A DNA stretch of 64,000 nucleotides from XYD12-FULL-36-8 sp964613805. GTDB taxonomy: Bacteria; Bacteroidota; Ignavibacteria; Ignavibacteriales; Ignavibacteriaceae. Within the stretch, counting starts at the first letter, position 1. Each line of letters opens with the position of its first letter. The DNA lies in assembly GCA_964613805.1 (NCBI GenBank), contig CAZTJF010000012.1, positions 1 to 64,000 of the forward strand, given 5' to 3'. Of this stretch, positions 1-8,671 are shown in pieces. The notes under the pieces are model-generated. The model saw nothing but the letters and a program-made list of their open reading frames with translations. It was not told where the DNA came from and did no database searches. Position numbers and translations under genes: made by a program.

Positions 1-43
1 GCACTTAGCTAATTGTTTACTTTAACCATTTACACAAAATTAT

Positions 44-181
44 TTACACTCCCAATTTTTCAGATGATTCTACTTTATCTATTGTCTTGTATCTGCTGTT
101 ACTGCCAGGTTTTGGTAAATCTAATTCTTTGAGCTTTTCACGTACTTCGCTTTTATCCAGATCTTCTTTCATCAATCGCAT
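44..181 (-). pseudogene. possible short or decayed coding stretch
   Basis: The minus strand here reads as a plausible charged protein tail (MRLMKEDLDKSEVREKLKEL and onward) ending in a stop at 46-44. The same frame stays open upstream to about 265 with residues that look protein-like, but it has no good start and meets a stop codon there. It could be the 3' remnant of a decayed gene or a very small gene. I recognise no family. The rest of 1-362 holds nothing else I can support. Confidence 0.25.
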
Positions 182-362
182 TCCGCCCAAAGCAGATATA
201 TGTTTTTCTGTGTGCTCGAAATTTAATATTGGTTTGCTTTGTTTTTGCTACACTTTTTTATTCCAGATTTTTTTTGCCCTAACTTATGCTTTTTATTGAA
301 TTAACTCTTCTTCTCTTTATGTCTGTTGAAATATTCGTGATAATGTTCATCCATTCAGCATA

Positions 363-941
363 TCACATAATCCCCGGCGGCAAGTTATTCTTTGCACGTT
401 CTAAGACTATCTGCATTCTCTTTTGCTTTGTCTCTTCCCGCTTAGCATAGTTAACCCAAAAGATGTAAGTATTTTGAGATCTCTTGCCAAAGTTTTGAAA
501 GTTCTTCCAAGCTTCTTCATCCGCCATTAAAACTTTTTTCATTTCCGCAGACATTCCATGCTCACCGCTAGTTGTTGTATATGCGTTCTGCCACCAGCCG
601 CTTTTCTTTGCCTCTTTTATTTTTACTAATCCTGCATCAGTCATTTTTCCTTGCTCAATCATTTTCTTCGCTCTTTCCTTATTCACCTTTGACCAAATGC
701 TTTTTGGTTTTCTTGGAGTGTATCTTTGCGCATGCTTTTCATCATCAATACGTTTTACAATGCCGTCAATCCAGCCGAAGCATAGAGATTCTTCCACAGC
801 TTCAGCATACCGCAGAGATTTTTTCTTTGTATGAACTTTGTAAAATAAAATCCAAAGCTCTTTTTGTTTGGCGTGGTTTTTCTCAAGCCATTTTCGGAAG
901 TCGTTCCGGTTCTTAAAATGTTTTGGGTTTGTAATTTGCAT
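363..941 (-). CDS. YdeI/OmpD-associated family protein
   Basis: A 192-residue soluble protein with the hallmark layout of the YdeI family. An N-terminal region rich in K and W (FRKWLEKNHAKQKELWILFY) is followed by EESLCFGWIDGIVKRID and the RYTPRKPKSIWSKVN segment. The family is widespread; some members are described as bacteriocin-protection or peptide-resistance proteins, but the biochemical role is not settled. The C-terminal half carries the helical YdeI tail (EETKQKRMQIVLERAKNNLPPG). It is monocistronic, and the next minus-strand gene lies about 200 bases upstream beyond a palindromic repeat. The family assignment is firm and the function is open. Confidence 0.85.
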   Translation of the reverse strand: MQITNPKHFKNRNDFRKWLEKNHAKQKELWILFYKVHTKKKSLRYAEAVEESLCFGWIDGIVKRIDDEKHAQRYTPRKPKSIWSKVNKERAKKMIEQGKMTDAGLVKIKEAKKSGWWQNAYTTTSGEHGMSAEMKKVLMADEEAWKNFQNFGKRSQNTYIFWVNYAKREETKQKRMQIVLERAKNNLPPGIM

Positions 942-1025
942 GGGGTGTTTTCTAAAATCTCTTGATTAAGATAAAGTTAAAAATGTTTTTGACCCGTAAT
1001 TTCCGTAAAGAGACCGTGTGACAAT

Positions 1026-1096
1026 TGTCATTCTCGTGTAAACGAGAATCCACAGTCCTCTGGTTTTAATAGATTCCCGCTTTTGCGGGAATGACA
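1026..1096. repeat. 71-bp double-palindrome element, copy 1
   Basis: Begins TGTCATTC and ends GAATGACA. It holds two hairpins, TTCTCG-tgtaaa-CGAGAA on the left and TTCCCGC-tttt-GCGGGAA on the right. The same architecture occurs at 1858-1923 and 3034-3103. It lies between the ribbon-helix-helix gene and the YdeI gene. Confidence 0.8.
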
Positions 1097-1139
1097 TCTT
1101 GAGATGAACATTCAATCATTCATCCATTCAGTCAATAAT

Positions 1140-1325
1140 TCACTCATTCGTTGTTGGTTCTGTCGCTGGCGGATTCTCCTTCTGTCGTCCGGCATTTTTT
1201 AGAGCTTCCTTCAACAAAAATTCCATTTGAGCATTGATGCTTCGCAAATCATCCGCAGCCCATTTTTCAAGGGCGGCGTAAATACCTTCATCTATACGTA
1301 ACAGAAACTTTTTCTTCTCAGCCAT
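1140..1325 (-). CDS. Arc-type ribbon-helix-helix DNA-binding protein
   Basis: A 61-residue protein with the Arc/MetJ-like pattern: a short basic beta strand (KKKFLLRIDEGIYAALEKWA) followed by two helices (DDLRSINAQMEFLLKEALKN) and a disordered tail. Proteins of this type bind DNA as dimers, often as autoregulators. Arc-like small proteins are commonly found downstream of SPFH/band-7 genes in related bacteria, and here the SPFH gene lies two genes upstream on the same strand. The start is only 3 bases past the stop of the preceding gene, so the two are probably co-transcribed. No toxin partner is evident. Confidence 0.7.
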   Translation of the reverse strand: MAEKKKFLLRIDEGIYAALEKWAADDLRSINAQMEFLLKEALKNAGRQKENPPATEPTTNE

Positions 1326-1328
1326 AAC

Positions 1329-1838
1329 TTAACCTGATGATCTGCGTCTGTTTTTGTTTATTTCTATGTAAACTATCAGCAGTAAAATCCAAGGAAAATT
1401 GTCCAAAACATCTGAGCGCTTCTCAACTTGAATTTCACATTTTGTTTTCATTGTCATTTTTTTGTTCAGTAAAACCAGTCTTGATTCATATTTATCTAAA
1501 ATTTCAAGCGTTGTTCTAAATAGGTTTCCGCAAAGCCAAAGACTTTCTCCTCTTGGCAGTTCGATCTTTTCTTTCCTCTTAAATACCGCTGGTTTAAAGT
1601 TTACGATAGGAATCGACTTACCGCTTTCTCTAACTTCAACCAAGTTTTTCCACCATTTCGGTTCATAGAATTCCCAACTAGTGTCAAAGATTTTCGCTTC
1701 AGCTTTTACACTAAAGAACTTCGGATAAGTTAGTGTTCCAATCACTTCACTTCCGTATTGCAATTCAAAAGTGCGCTTCCAAATTGATGGCTGAACAAAA
1801 TGCAATGTTTTACCGAAGTATTCTGATATTGTTTTCAT
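1329..1838 (-). CDS. hypothetical protein next to SPFH gene
   Basis: A 169-residue protein without a signal peptide. Residues 10-75 alternate hydrophobic and charged residues in short beta-like strands (VIGTLTYPKFFSVKAEAKIF), which recalls a tubby/LURP-like barrel, but I cannot confirm that. The C-terminus has a single hydrophobic stretch (FPWILLLIVYIEI) followed by a basic tail, which suggests a tail anchor with the basic end in the cytoplasm. It lies between the SPFH protein and the ribbon-helix-helix gene on the same strand. A palindromic repeat separates it from the SPFH stop. Confidence 0.6.
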   Translation of the reverse strand: MKTISEYFGKTLHFVQPSIWKRTFELQYGSEVIGTLTYPKFFSVKAEAKIFDTSWEFYEPKWWKNLVEVRESGKSIPIVNFKPAVFKRKEKIELPRGESLWLCGNLFRTTLEILDKYESRLVLLNKKMTMKTKCEIQVEKRSDVLDNFPWILLLIVYIEINKNRRRSSG

Positions 1839-1857
1839 GATTTTATTCTATTCTAAA

Positions 1858-1923
1858 TGTCATTCCCACGAAAGTGGGAATCCAGTTCAAAAAAATTAGA
1901 TTCCTGTTTACACGGGAATGACA
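1858..1923. repeat. 66-bp double-palindrome element, copy 2
   Basis: Begins TGTCATTCCCACG and ends CACGGGAATGACA. The left hairpin is TTCCCAC-gaa-GTGGGAA; the right one is imperfect. It lies between the stop of the SPFH gene and the start of the following gene, inside what looks like one transcription unit. Confidence 0.8.
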
Positions 1924-1937
1924 GTTTAAATTTTATT

Positions 1938-2813
1938 TTATTGATACAGCGTACCTGTGTTAATAACCGGTTGAGCTTCGCTTTCGGAAACCAATGCAAC
2001 CATCAAATTATTAACCATTGTTGCTTTCTTATCCTCATCAAGCGTTACAATTTTTTGTTCGCTCAACATGTTAAGAGCCATTTCAACCATACCTACAGCA
2101 CCTTCAACAATTTTCTGTCGTGCCGCTATGATTGCCTGCGCCTGCTGTCTGCGTAACATTGCCTGAGCAATTTCCTGAGCGTAAGCAAGGTGACTTATTC
2201 TTGATTCGAGAACATCAACACCGGCAATTTCCAATCTATTTTGCAGAGTGTTCTTCAAACTATCTGCAATTACTTGCGGAGTTCCGCGCAAAGATGGCGT
2301 ATCTTCTTCGGTAACATCATAAGGATATTCGGAAGCAAGCGTTCTTATTGCAGTTTCACTTTGAATATCAACAAACTGTTCGTAGTTCTCGACATCAAAA
2401 ACGGCTTTTGCAGAATCAATCACTCTCCAAACCACAACAGCACCAATCTCAATTGGATTTCCGTGAAGATCATTCACTTTTATTTTCTGGCTGTTGAAGT
2501 TTCTGATTCTCAGCGAAACTTTTCTTTTTAGGGTGAATGGATTAACCCACCAGAAACCTGAATCACGAATTGTTCCCGTGTATTTTCCAAAGAGAATTAA
2601 TACTCGCGAGTCATTCGGCTGAACAACTGAAAATCCCATTGAAAGTAAAATGATCACAAAGATCATCGGAAGAAAAATCCAAAGTATGGTTACGTTTTCA
2701 GTATTAGCCATTGACACAATTAGATAAATCTCTAACGCAATTAGCGCAATTAGAATAAACAGCATTAAGAAACCATTTAATTTATTTGCTGCTTTTTCTT
2801 GTATTTTTTCCAT
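1938..2813 (-). CDS. SPFH/band 7 (stomatin-prohibitin-like) membrane protein
   Basis: A 291-residue protein with two N-terminal membrane helices (about residues 14-34 and 43-61), followed at once by an SPFH domain that starts FSVVQPNDSRVLILFGKYTGT. Typical SPFH landmarks follow: a proline- and aromatic-rich strand (DSGFWWVNPF), a central strand (GNPIEIGAVVVWRV), and a long alanine- and glutamine-rich helix (YAQEIAQAMLRRQQAQAIIA). Such proteins form membrane-associated oligomers or microdomain scaffolds. The gene heads a minus-strand run with the hypothetical protein and the Arc-like protein downstream. Its length and order match bacterial SPFH proteins. Confidence 0.9.
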   Translation of the reverse strand: MEKIQEKAANKLNGFLMLFILIALIALEIYLIVSMANTENVTILWIFLPMIFVIILLSMGFSVVQPNDSRVLILFGKYTGTIRDSGFWWVNPFTLKRKVSLRIRNFNSQKIKVNDLHGNPIEIGAVVVWRVIDSAKAVFDVENYEQFVDIQSETAIRTLASEYPYDVTEEDTPSLRGTPQVIADSLKNTLQNRLEIAGVDVLESRISHLAYAQEIAQAMLRRQQAQAIIAARQKIVEGAVGMVEMALNMLSEQKIVTLDEDKKATMVNNLMVALVSESEAQPVINTGTLYQ

Positions 2814-3146
2814 TTTATACTCCTTTTTATTTTTGCTATCGTAATGATATCATATTGATAGCGAAAAATCAAGTTTTTTCTTTAAGAAAATTAAATTTTT
2901 ACGAAATATCGCATTTTTCGTTAATTTTTGAATTATCTTGAAGTATCTATTGTTATAAACTGTTGAAAAACGTGACTTAATAAATATTTACGATTTTTCT
3001 TTGCTCGCTATACTTCAAGATTAAGAATTTCCTTGTCATTCCCGTGTAAACGGGAATCAAAAGATACCGAATTGAATGGATTCCCACTTTCGTGGGAATG
3101 ACACAATGAAAAGTGTTATCCTAAGTTAAACTTAAAATAATTTTAT
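2814..3146. other. divergent intergenic region
   Basis: This is the divergent promoter region between the minus-strand SPFH gene and the plus-strand dehydrogenase gene. It is very AT-rich and contains the third double-palindrome element at 3034-3103. No small gene or RNA is recognisable. Confidence 0.5.
3034..3103. repeat. 70-bp double-palindrome element, copy 3
   Basis: Begins TGTCATTCCCGTG and ends CGTGGGAATGACA. It has two hairpins, TTCCCG-tgtaaa-CGGGAA and TTCCCAC-tttc-GTGGGAA. The termini are the same as in copies 1 and 2. It lies 43 bases upstream of the start of the next plus-strand gene. Confidence 0.8.
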
Positions 3147-4610
3147 ATGAAAATACTTTTAACTGGCGCCACCGGTTACATCGGCAAAAGACTACTTCCC
3201 GTACTCATTGAAAATGGGCATGAAGTCATCTGCTGTGTTCGCAATAAAAACCGATTTCCGACCGAAGGAATTTATAAACATCCCAACGTTTCTTTGTTTG
3301 AAATTGATTTTCTGAAAGACATTTCGGGTTCAGATTCAAGTTTAAGTATTTTGAAAAATATTGATGCGGCATACTATCTCATTCACTCAATGAGTTCCAA
3401 TATAAAAGATTTTGAAAAGCTTGAAGAAATATCTGCAAATAATTTTGTTAAGCTGATAAAACAAACTTCTGTTAAGCAGATCATCTATCTTGGCGGAATT
3501 ACAAACGAGGAAAAACTTTCGAAGCATCTTTTATCAAGAAAAAAAGTTGCGGAGATTCTGAGTAAGAGCGGAATTCCTCTAACATCAATTAAAGCTGGAA
3601 TAATTGTCGGTTCAGGCAGCGCATCATTTGAAATAATTCGTGATCTTGTAGAAAAACTTCCCTTGATGATTACTCCGAAGTGGCTAAACACGAAGCATCA
3701 GCCAATTGCAATAAGAAATATTCTGGAGTATTTAACCGGAGTTTTACTTAAACAAGAAACATTTAACAAATCTTATGATGTCGGCGGACCTGATGTTTTA
3801 TCATACAAGCAGATGCTTCTTGGGCTTGCAGAAGTGCGAGGACTAAAGCGATTCATCTTCACAGTTCCTGTTATGACGCCGAGACTTTCATCGTACTGGC
3901 TATATTTTGTCACGTCAACTTCTTACATGCTCGCAATCAATTTGGTTAACAGTATGAAAATAGAAGTTGTTGCAAAGGAAAATTCTTTGGAAAAGATGCT
4001 TGGCATAAAACCAATTTCATATAAAGAAGCTGTGCGGCTTGCATTTCAAAGAATTGAACAGAACAATGTCGTATCCAGCTGGAAAGACTCCCTCATTTCA
4101 AGTTCATCAGAAAGTTCGCTCAGAAGTCATGTGGAAGTTCCTACTCACGGATGCTTTTTTGATAAACGGGAGAAGGAAATCACAATAAGCGTTGAACAAG
4201 TCTTAAATAACATTTGGTCAATAGGCGGTGAACGCGGCTGGTACTACGGCGATTGGCTCTGGCATTTGCGCGGATTTATAGACAAGCTTTTCGGCGGGGT
4301 TGGATTAAGACGCGGTAGAACAAATCAGAATGATATTCACGTTGGGGACACACTCGATTTCTGGCGCGTGCTTGCAGCCGATAAGCAAAATAAACGATTA
4401 CTTCTTTATGCCGAGATGAAACTCCCCGGCGAAGCCTGGCTTGAGTTTAAGATTGTTGAAAGGAACAATCAAAACTATCTCCAGCAGACAGCAACATTTC
4501 GCCCCAAAGGTTTGCTTGGAAAATTGTACTGGTATTCCGTTTTACCGTTCCATTATTTTGTTTTTGATGGAATGGCGGAGAATGTTATTAACTATGAAAG
4601 AAAAGCATGA
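3147..4610 (+). CDS. NAD(P)-binding oxidoreductase with C-terminal DUF2867
   Basis: A 487-residue two-domain protein. Residues 1-300 form an atypical short-chain dehydrogenase/NmrA Rossmann domain that opens with GATGYIGKRLLPVL. It continues with the YYLIHSM and IYLGGI segments typical of the complex I NDUFA9-like branch. Residues about 330-485 match the DUF2867 pattern (GERGWYYGDWLWHLRGFIDKL; LPGEAWLEFKI; KGLLGKLYWYSVLPFHYFVF). The substrate is unknown for this fusion family. The stop overlaps the start of the next gene by 4 bases (ATGA), so the two are translated together, which suggests a linked redox role. Confidence 0.88.
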   Translation: MKILLTGATGYIGKRLLPVLIENGHEVICCVRNKNRFPTEGIYKHPNVSLFEIDFLKDISGSDSSLSILKNIDAAYYLIHSMSSNIKDFEKLEEISANNFVKLIKQTSVKQIIYLGGITNEEKLSKHLLSRKKVAEILSKSGIPLTSIKAGIIVGSGSASFEIIRDLVEKLPLMITPKWLNTKHQPIAIRNILEYLTGVLLKQETFNKSYDVGGPDVLSYKQMLLGLAEVRGLKRFIFTVPVMTPRLSSYWLYFVTSTSYMLAINLVNSMKIEVVAKENSLEKMLGIKPISYKEAVRLAFQRIEQNNVVSSWKDSLISSSSESSLRSHVEVPTHGCFFDKREKEITISVEQVLNNIWSIGGERGWYYGDWLWHLRGFIDKLFGGVGLRRGRTNQNDIHVGDTLDFWRVLAADKQNKRLLLYAEMKLPGEAWLEFKIVERNNQNYLQQTATFRPKGLLGKLYWYSVLPFHYFVFDGMAENVINYERKA

Positions 4611-5176
4611 ACAACCTAATAATAATAGCTCATCCGGATAAACAAAGTTTTTGTCACAACGGCATTTTCAAAACAATTTATAAAACTCTGAAAGATTACA
4701 ATGAAAATGTTGATGTAATAGATTTGTACGAAGATAAATTCAATGTTTTTGGAGATGAGGAAAAGACAATTTTATACAAGGAAATGATTACCAAATCAAA
4801 TCGCATTTACATTATCTCGCCGGTTTGGTGGTTTAGATGTACGCCTTTGCTGGAATCATTCTTTGATCAAGTGCTAAGTCCCGGCTTTGCTTACAAGTTT
4901 ATTCCGGTAACAAAATCGCTTGGTATTCCCAAACCATTCTTAAAAGACAAAAAGGTTAGGACATATCTAACACACGGCGCGCCTGCTTTACCGGTGCTTA
5001 CGTTATATGTAAATTCCATAAAGTTACGTCTTGTAATGGGGGTTTATTCATTTGTGTTCGGCTGGTTCAGAACCAAAACACGCCAATTTTGGTCTGTACC
5101 GTTTGTCTCAGACAGTAAAAGAAAAAAGTACTTGAAAAAAGTCGTTAAGGATGTTGAGCGGGATATTAAAAGCTGA
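4607..5176 (+). CDS. NAD(P)H quinone oxidoreductase, flavodoxin fold
   Basis: A 189-residue flavodoxin-like protein of the NQO/KefF/MdaB type. The FMN-phosphate region NLIIIAHPDKQSFCHNG is at residues 2-18, and the SPVWWFRCTPLLESFFDQVL motif is near residue 68. The THGAP segment that contacts the flavin follows. The expected reaction is two-electron reduction of quinones or other electrophiles by NAD(P)H. The gene overlaps the upstream dehydrogenase by 4 bases, so the two probably act in the same detoxification or redox step. Confidence 0.87.
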   Translation: MNNLIIIAHPDKQSFCHNGIFKTIYKTLKDYNENVDVIDLYEDKFNVFGDEEKTILYKEMITKSNRIYIISPVWWFRCTPLLESFFDQVLSPGFAYKFIPVTKSLGIPKPFLKDKKVRTYLTHGAPALPVLTLYVNSIKLRLVMGVYSFVFGWFRTKTRQFWSVPFVSDSKRKKYLKKVVKDVERDIKS

Positions 5177-5280
5177 ACTTGTTTGATACTGTTGGTTAAT
5201 AATTCATATCTTTTGATAGAATTATTCCTGACAACTAATTATTTTAGGTTATCAAGAAACACAAATGATTTTTAAAGAGG

Positions 5281-5310
5281 GATATATGCAATATTGCGTA
5301 AAGAATTTTG
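5281..5310 (+). repeat. TGCNTAAAGAATTTTG motif, copy 1
   Basis: A 30-base sequence with the core TGCGTAAAGAATTTTG, preceded by ATATGCAATAT. Similar copies lie at 15676-15705 and 33451-33480, each shortly upstream of a plus-strand gene start. The role is unknown; it could be a promoter-like site or a dispersed repeat end. Confidence 0.5.
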
Positions 5311-5343
5311 CTGGGTAACAAAAAAAGAGAGACAGATACAATA

Positions 5344-6288
5344 ATGTATATTAATAAATTTCAAGACGATATTGAAAAACATTTGATTGATTTTAAGTCA
5401 AACAAACAATATTTACCCCCGACGAATAAAAAGAAATGGTTGTATCACGATATGTCGGACAATCTTTTTCCGCCAATTAAACATGGATTTCTACAATACA
5501 CTTATGATTCTGGGATGCCTTTACATGATTTTGTTAATCATGTGCGTTCGTCTCAAATGTTTTGCATAAACCTTTTTTATCATTTAATTGAAAATGAGTC
5601 AAGTACTTTATTAAAAGTCTTAAGTAATTATTCGAAAAAGGAATTAATTCGAATCGACTCATTTGAATTTGAGTTTTCATCTGATTCAAATGTGCTTGGC
5701 GAATGGAAAAGTGATGAAAACAGACCGGAAGAATATGTGACAGCAACTGATTTATTTATAAAATTCAGAGATAACGCTGATAAAGTTGCTGGATTTTTAA
5801 TTGAAGTAAAATTTTCAGAAAATGATTTTACAAGTTGTGGTGGATTTATTTCAAAAGGGAATTCAGACAATACAAAAATCGTTTGTAATGATGGAAAATT
5901 GTTACTAAATGATTTTAAAACTTGTTATTTACAAGGCGCATACGGCAAGAGTAAGTTAAACAGAAAATATCTTGACTTTTTTAGCAAATCAGACTTTATA
6001 GAATCTGCATTCTCACAAAAATGCCCGTTTATCTTGAATCATCAATGTATTAGAAATCATTCATTACTAAGAGCATTAATTACAGCAAAAAAAATTGACT
6101 ATGGATTTTTTGTTTTAGTTCACCATGACCTGAACGATAGTATTGTTGGGGAGTGGGATTGTTATAAGAATATTCTGAGTGATTCTGCTCAAAAGGAGAT
6201 TGTAAGAATTAGCGCTGGAGAATTTCTTAAAGAATCGAAAAATGAAAATTTTAGGAACTACTTTAAAGACAGATATTGCGTTGGATAA
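5344..6288 (+). CDS. putative PD-(D/E)XK nuclease-like protein
   Basis: A 314-residue protein if started at the ATG at 5344; an in-frame TTG at 5308 would add 12 residues. A PD-(D/E)XK-like core is visible. Asp136 lies in YVTATDLFIKF, and after a loop of about 17 residues comes FLIEVKFSE with Glu154-Val-Lys156. A separate Cys-rich spot (FTSCGGF) follows. The C-terminal half is strongly basic and aromatic. The core resembles uncharacterised restriction-endonuclease-like proteins of Bacteroidota, with no methyltransferase partner next to it. I see the motif directly; the nuclease role is inferred. Codon use is more AT-rich than in its neighbours, which fits transfer. Confidence 0.5.
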   Translation: MYINKFQDDIEKHLIDFKSNKQYLPPTNKKKWLYHDMSDNLFPPIKHGFLQYTYDSGMPLHDFVNHVRSSQMFCINLFYHLIENESSTLLKVLSNYSKKELIRIDSFEFEFSSDSNVLGEWKSDENRPEEYVTATDLFIKFRDNADKVAGFLIEVKFSENDFTSCGGFISKGNSDNTKIVCNDGKLLLNDFKTCYLQGAYGKSKLNRKYLDFFSKSDFIESAFSQKCPFILNHQCIRNHSLLRALITAKKIDYGFFVLVHHDLNDSIVGEWDCYKNILSDSAQKEIVRISAGEFLKESKNENFRNYFKDRYCVG

Positions 6289-6460
6289 AATAATTAAGTT
6301 GCCCGACTTTGTTTATAAAACATTGGGGTTTAGTGGTCACGCAAAGTTTCTGCCCCTCATCAGCATTTAGTCCGGTAGATAGTAACGAAGATCGCAATCC
6401 CCAACGTTTAATACAAGTGACCGGTAAATAATTCTTTCAAAGAAAAATGTAGATACAAAA

Positions 6461-7372
6461 ATGAACCTGGTACAAAAAATTTTAATCGGCGTTGCAATAT
6501 TATCACTCTTTGCTTCTAGTTCATACTCACAAATAGATTCACTCAAAAATAAAATCGAACAGATAATAAAAACCAAAGACGCAACTGTGGGAGTATCAAT
6601 TTGCGGTATTGAAAACAAAGATGGCTTAAACATCAACAGCGAGATGCATTTTCCAATGCAAAGCGTATTCAAGTTTCATATTGCGCTGGCAGTTCTGAAT
6701 CAAGTTGACAAGGGAAAATTGAAGCTTGATAAAGAGATTTTTATAAGTAAAAAGGAATTACTGCCAAATACATGGAGCCCAATTCGCGAGGCATATCCTG
6801 AAGGCAATGTAAAATTAAAACTCTCAGAAATAATTCGTTACATAGTTGCACAAAGTGATAATAACGGATGCGATATTCTTCTCAGAAAAATTGGCGGACC
6901 AAAAAAGGTTGAGAAGCACATTCACAAGCTGGGAATTAAAAATATATCCATTAAGTATAATGAAGAGGAAATGCATAAGGATTGGAACGTACAATTTTCC
7001 AATTGGACAACTCCCAAAGCAGCAACAGATTTGCTGGTAAAGTTTTATAGAGAGAACATATTAACAAAAAGCAGCTTCGGTTTCCTCTGGAAAGTTATGG
7101 TTGAAACCTCAACGGGAAAAAATAGAATTAAAGGACAACTGCCGAGGGGAACAATCGTTGCACATAAAACCGGAAGTTCGGGAACAAATGATGAGGGAAT
7201 TACGGCCGCTTCAAATGATATTGGGATTGTTACACTGCCTAATGGAAAACATTTTGCTATTGCTGTTTTTGTCTCAAACTCAAAGGAAACAGAAGAAACT
7301 AACGAGAAAATCATTTCTGAAATATCAAAAGCTGCTTGGGATTACTTTCAAGGCAATATAAATGGCAAATAA
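6461..7372 (+). CDS. class A beta-lactamase, subclass A2-like
   Basis: A 303-residue secreted serine beta-lactamase with a signal peptide ending near residue 24 (SLFASSSYSQ). All class A motifs are present: Ser68-Val-Phe-Lys71, Ser132-Asp-Asn134, the omega-loop NEEEMHKDWNVQFSNWTTP carrying the catalytic Glu, and Lys236-Thr-Gly238. The omega-loop and the EEMH/NW spacing resemble the PER/VEB/CfxA branch common in Bacteroidota. It should hydrolyse beta-lactams in the periplasm; the exact spectrum cannot be read from sequence. It stands alone without a LysR-type regulator. Confidence 0.9.
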   Translation: MNLVQKILIGVAILSLFASSSYSQIDSLKNKIEQIIKTKDATVGVSICGIENKDGLNINSEMHFPMQSVFKFHIALAVLNQVDKGKLKLDKEIFISKKELLPNTWSPIREAYPEGNVKLKLSEIIRYIVAQSDNNGCDILLRKIGGPKKVEKHIHKLGIKNISIKYNEEEMHKDWNVQFSNWTTPKAATDLLVKFYRENILTKSSFGFLWKVMVETSTGKNRIKGQLPRGTIVAHKTGSSGTNDEGITAASNDIGIVTLPNGKHFAIAVFVSNSKETEETNEKIISEISKAAWDYFQGNINGK

Positions 7373-7403
7373 GAAGTATTCTTAACGAAAAATAAAAAAC
7401 GAA

Positions 7404-8207
7404 ATGGACATGAAGTCGTTGGAAGAATGTGTTGTAACTGCGATGGATGGAACAGACAAGGAACTATTTCCTTTTCTTCCATATATTTTGCAGGACACAT
7501 GGGAAATCGGCGCCGATGCTGAAATAATCACCTCGCTTATTCAAAAGCACATGTCAAATTTTTCCAATCTGAATGTTCTCGATTTGGGCTGCGGTAAAGG
7601 TGCTGTCTCAATTATGCTTGCTGATAAGTTAAAGTGCCGTTGTCATGGAATAGATGCGGTACCGGAATTTATAGATGAAGCCAATAAAAAAGCCAAGGAA
7701 TATTCGGTTAGCCTCCTTTGCAAATTTGAAATTGGAGATATAAGGGTCAAGATTAAAACTTTGCCTCGATTTGATGTTATTATTCTCGGCGCAATAGGAC
7801 CGGTTTTGGGAAATTACTTTTCAACACTAACCGCCGTTTCTGATAATCTTAATCCCCATGGAATCATAATAATTGATGATGGTTATATTGAAAACGACAG
7901 CAGTTATACTCATCCTTTAATTCTAAAACAAAATGAACTTCACAGCCAAATTGAAGCAGCCGGAATGAAGCTTATTGATGAAGTAACTATTGGGAAAAAT
8001 GAAATAAAATCCGCTGATGATCAGATCTTTTCGAGCTTAAAGAAAAGATGTTTAGAATTAATAGATATGCATCCCGAAAAGCATAATTTGTTTGAAGCTT
8101 ACATCAAAAAACAAGAAGAAGAAAACGATGTGCTTGAAAATAAAATAATTTGCTCAACTATGGTAATCAAACGAACAAATAATTGTCATAATTCCGGAAG
8201 AAGTTGA
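7404..8207 (+). CDS. class I SAM-dependent methyltransferase
   Basis: A 267-residue protein with the SAM-binding motif I VLDLGCGKGAVSIMLADKL near residue 60. It continues with the acidic motif HGIDAVPEFIDEANKKAKEY and the motif IV region RFDVIILGAIGPVLG. There is an extra C-terminal helical part with a Glu-rich stretch. The substrate is not recognisable. It starts 31 bases after the beta-lactamase stop, but I see no functional link between them. Confidence 0.82.
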   Translation: MDMKSLEECVVTAMDGTDKELFPFLPYILQDTWEIGADAEIITSLIQKHMSNFSNLNVLDLGCGKGAVSIMLADKLKCRCHGIDAVPEFIDEANKKAKEYSVSLLCKFEIGDIRVKIKTLPRFDVIILGAIGPVLGNYFSTLTAVSDNLNPHGIIIIDDGYIENDSSYTHPLILKQNELHSQIEAAGMKLIDEVTIGKNEIKSADDQIFSSLKKRCLELIDMHPEKHNLFEAYIKKQEEENDVLENKIICSTMVIKRTNNCHNSGRS

Positions 8208-8236
8208 AATATTACAAAAACAATTTAGAGGTTAGT

Positions 8237-8671
8237 ATGAAAATCTATTTTTTAATCTTATTCGGCATGATAATTTTTTCTTGTGCACCACAGATAGATA
8301 AGGAAAAAGTGAAACAAGAAATTTTTAATGCCGAAAAATCTTTCGAGAAGATGTGTGCTGAAAAAGGAATTGCTGAAGGTTTCCATTTTTTTGCTTCTGA
8401 CAGCGCAGTAATAAAAAGACAAAATGATACTTTGATTGCAGGGAAAGAAAGCATTAAGAATTATTACAACAAAGATTTTTACAAAAATGCTTCTGTAAAA
8501 TGGACTCCCGATTTTATTGATGTGTCTAACGACGGCAGTATGGCATATACTTACGGCAAATATGTTTGGACAGCTAAAGATGAGAGTGGAAATACTTCTG
8601 AGTTTAGAGGTGTTTTTCACACTGTCTGGAAAAAACAAGGTGACAATACTTGGAAGTATGTTTGGGACTGA
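8237..8671 (+). CDS. lipoprotein with SnoaL/DUF4440-like (NTF2) fold
   Basis: The ATG at 8237 is preferred because it follows a GAGG ribosome-binding sequence and opens a lipoprotein signal (MKIYFLILFGMIIFSCAPQ) with Cys at the lipobox. An upstream in-frame start at 8204 would spoil this. The mature domain (AEKSFEKMCAEKGIAEGFHFFASDSA ... VSNDGSMAYTYGKYVWTAKDESG) fits the NTF2/DUF4440 pattern of a small alpha+beta cone. The ligand is unknown. It is probably anchored to a membrane facing the periplasm. Confidence 0.78.
   Translation: MKIYFLILFGMIIFSCAPQIDKEKVKQEIFNAEKSFEKMCAEKGIAEGFHFFASDSAVIKRQNDTLIAGKESIKNYYNKDFYKNASVKWTPDFIDVSNDGSMAYTYGKYVWTAKDESGNTSEFRGVFHTVWKKQGDNTWKYVWD

Noticed and set aside
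572..916. 114-codon plus-strand frame opposite the YdeI gene
   Set aside because: Shadow of the real minus-strand gene, with Ser/Phe-rich composition typical of antisense frames.
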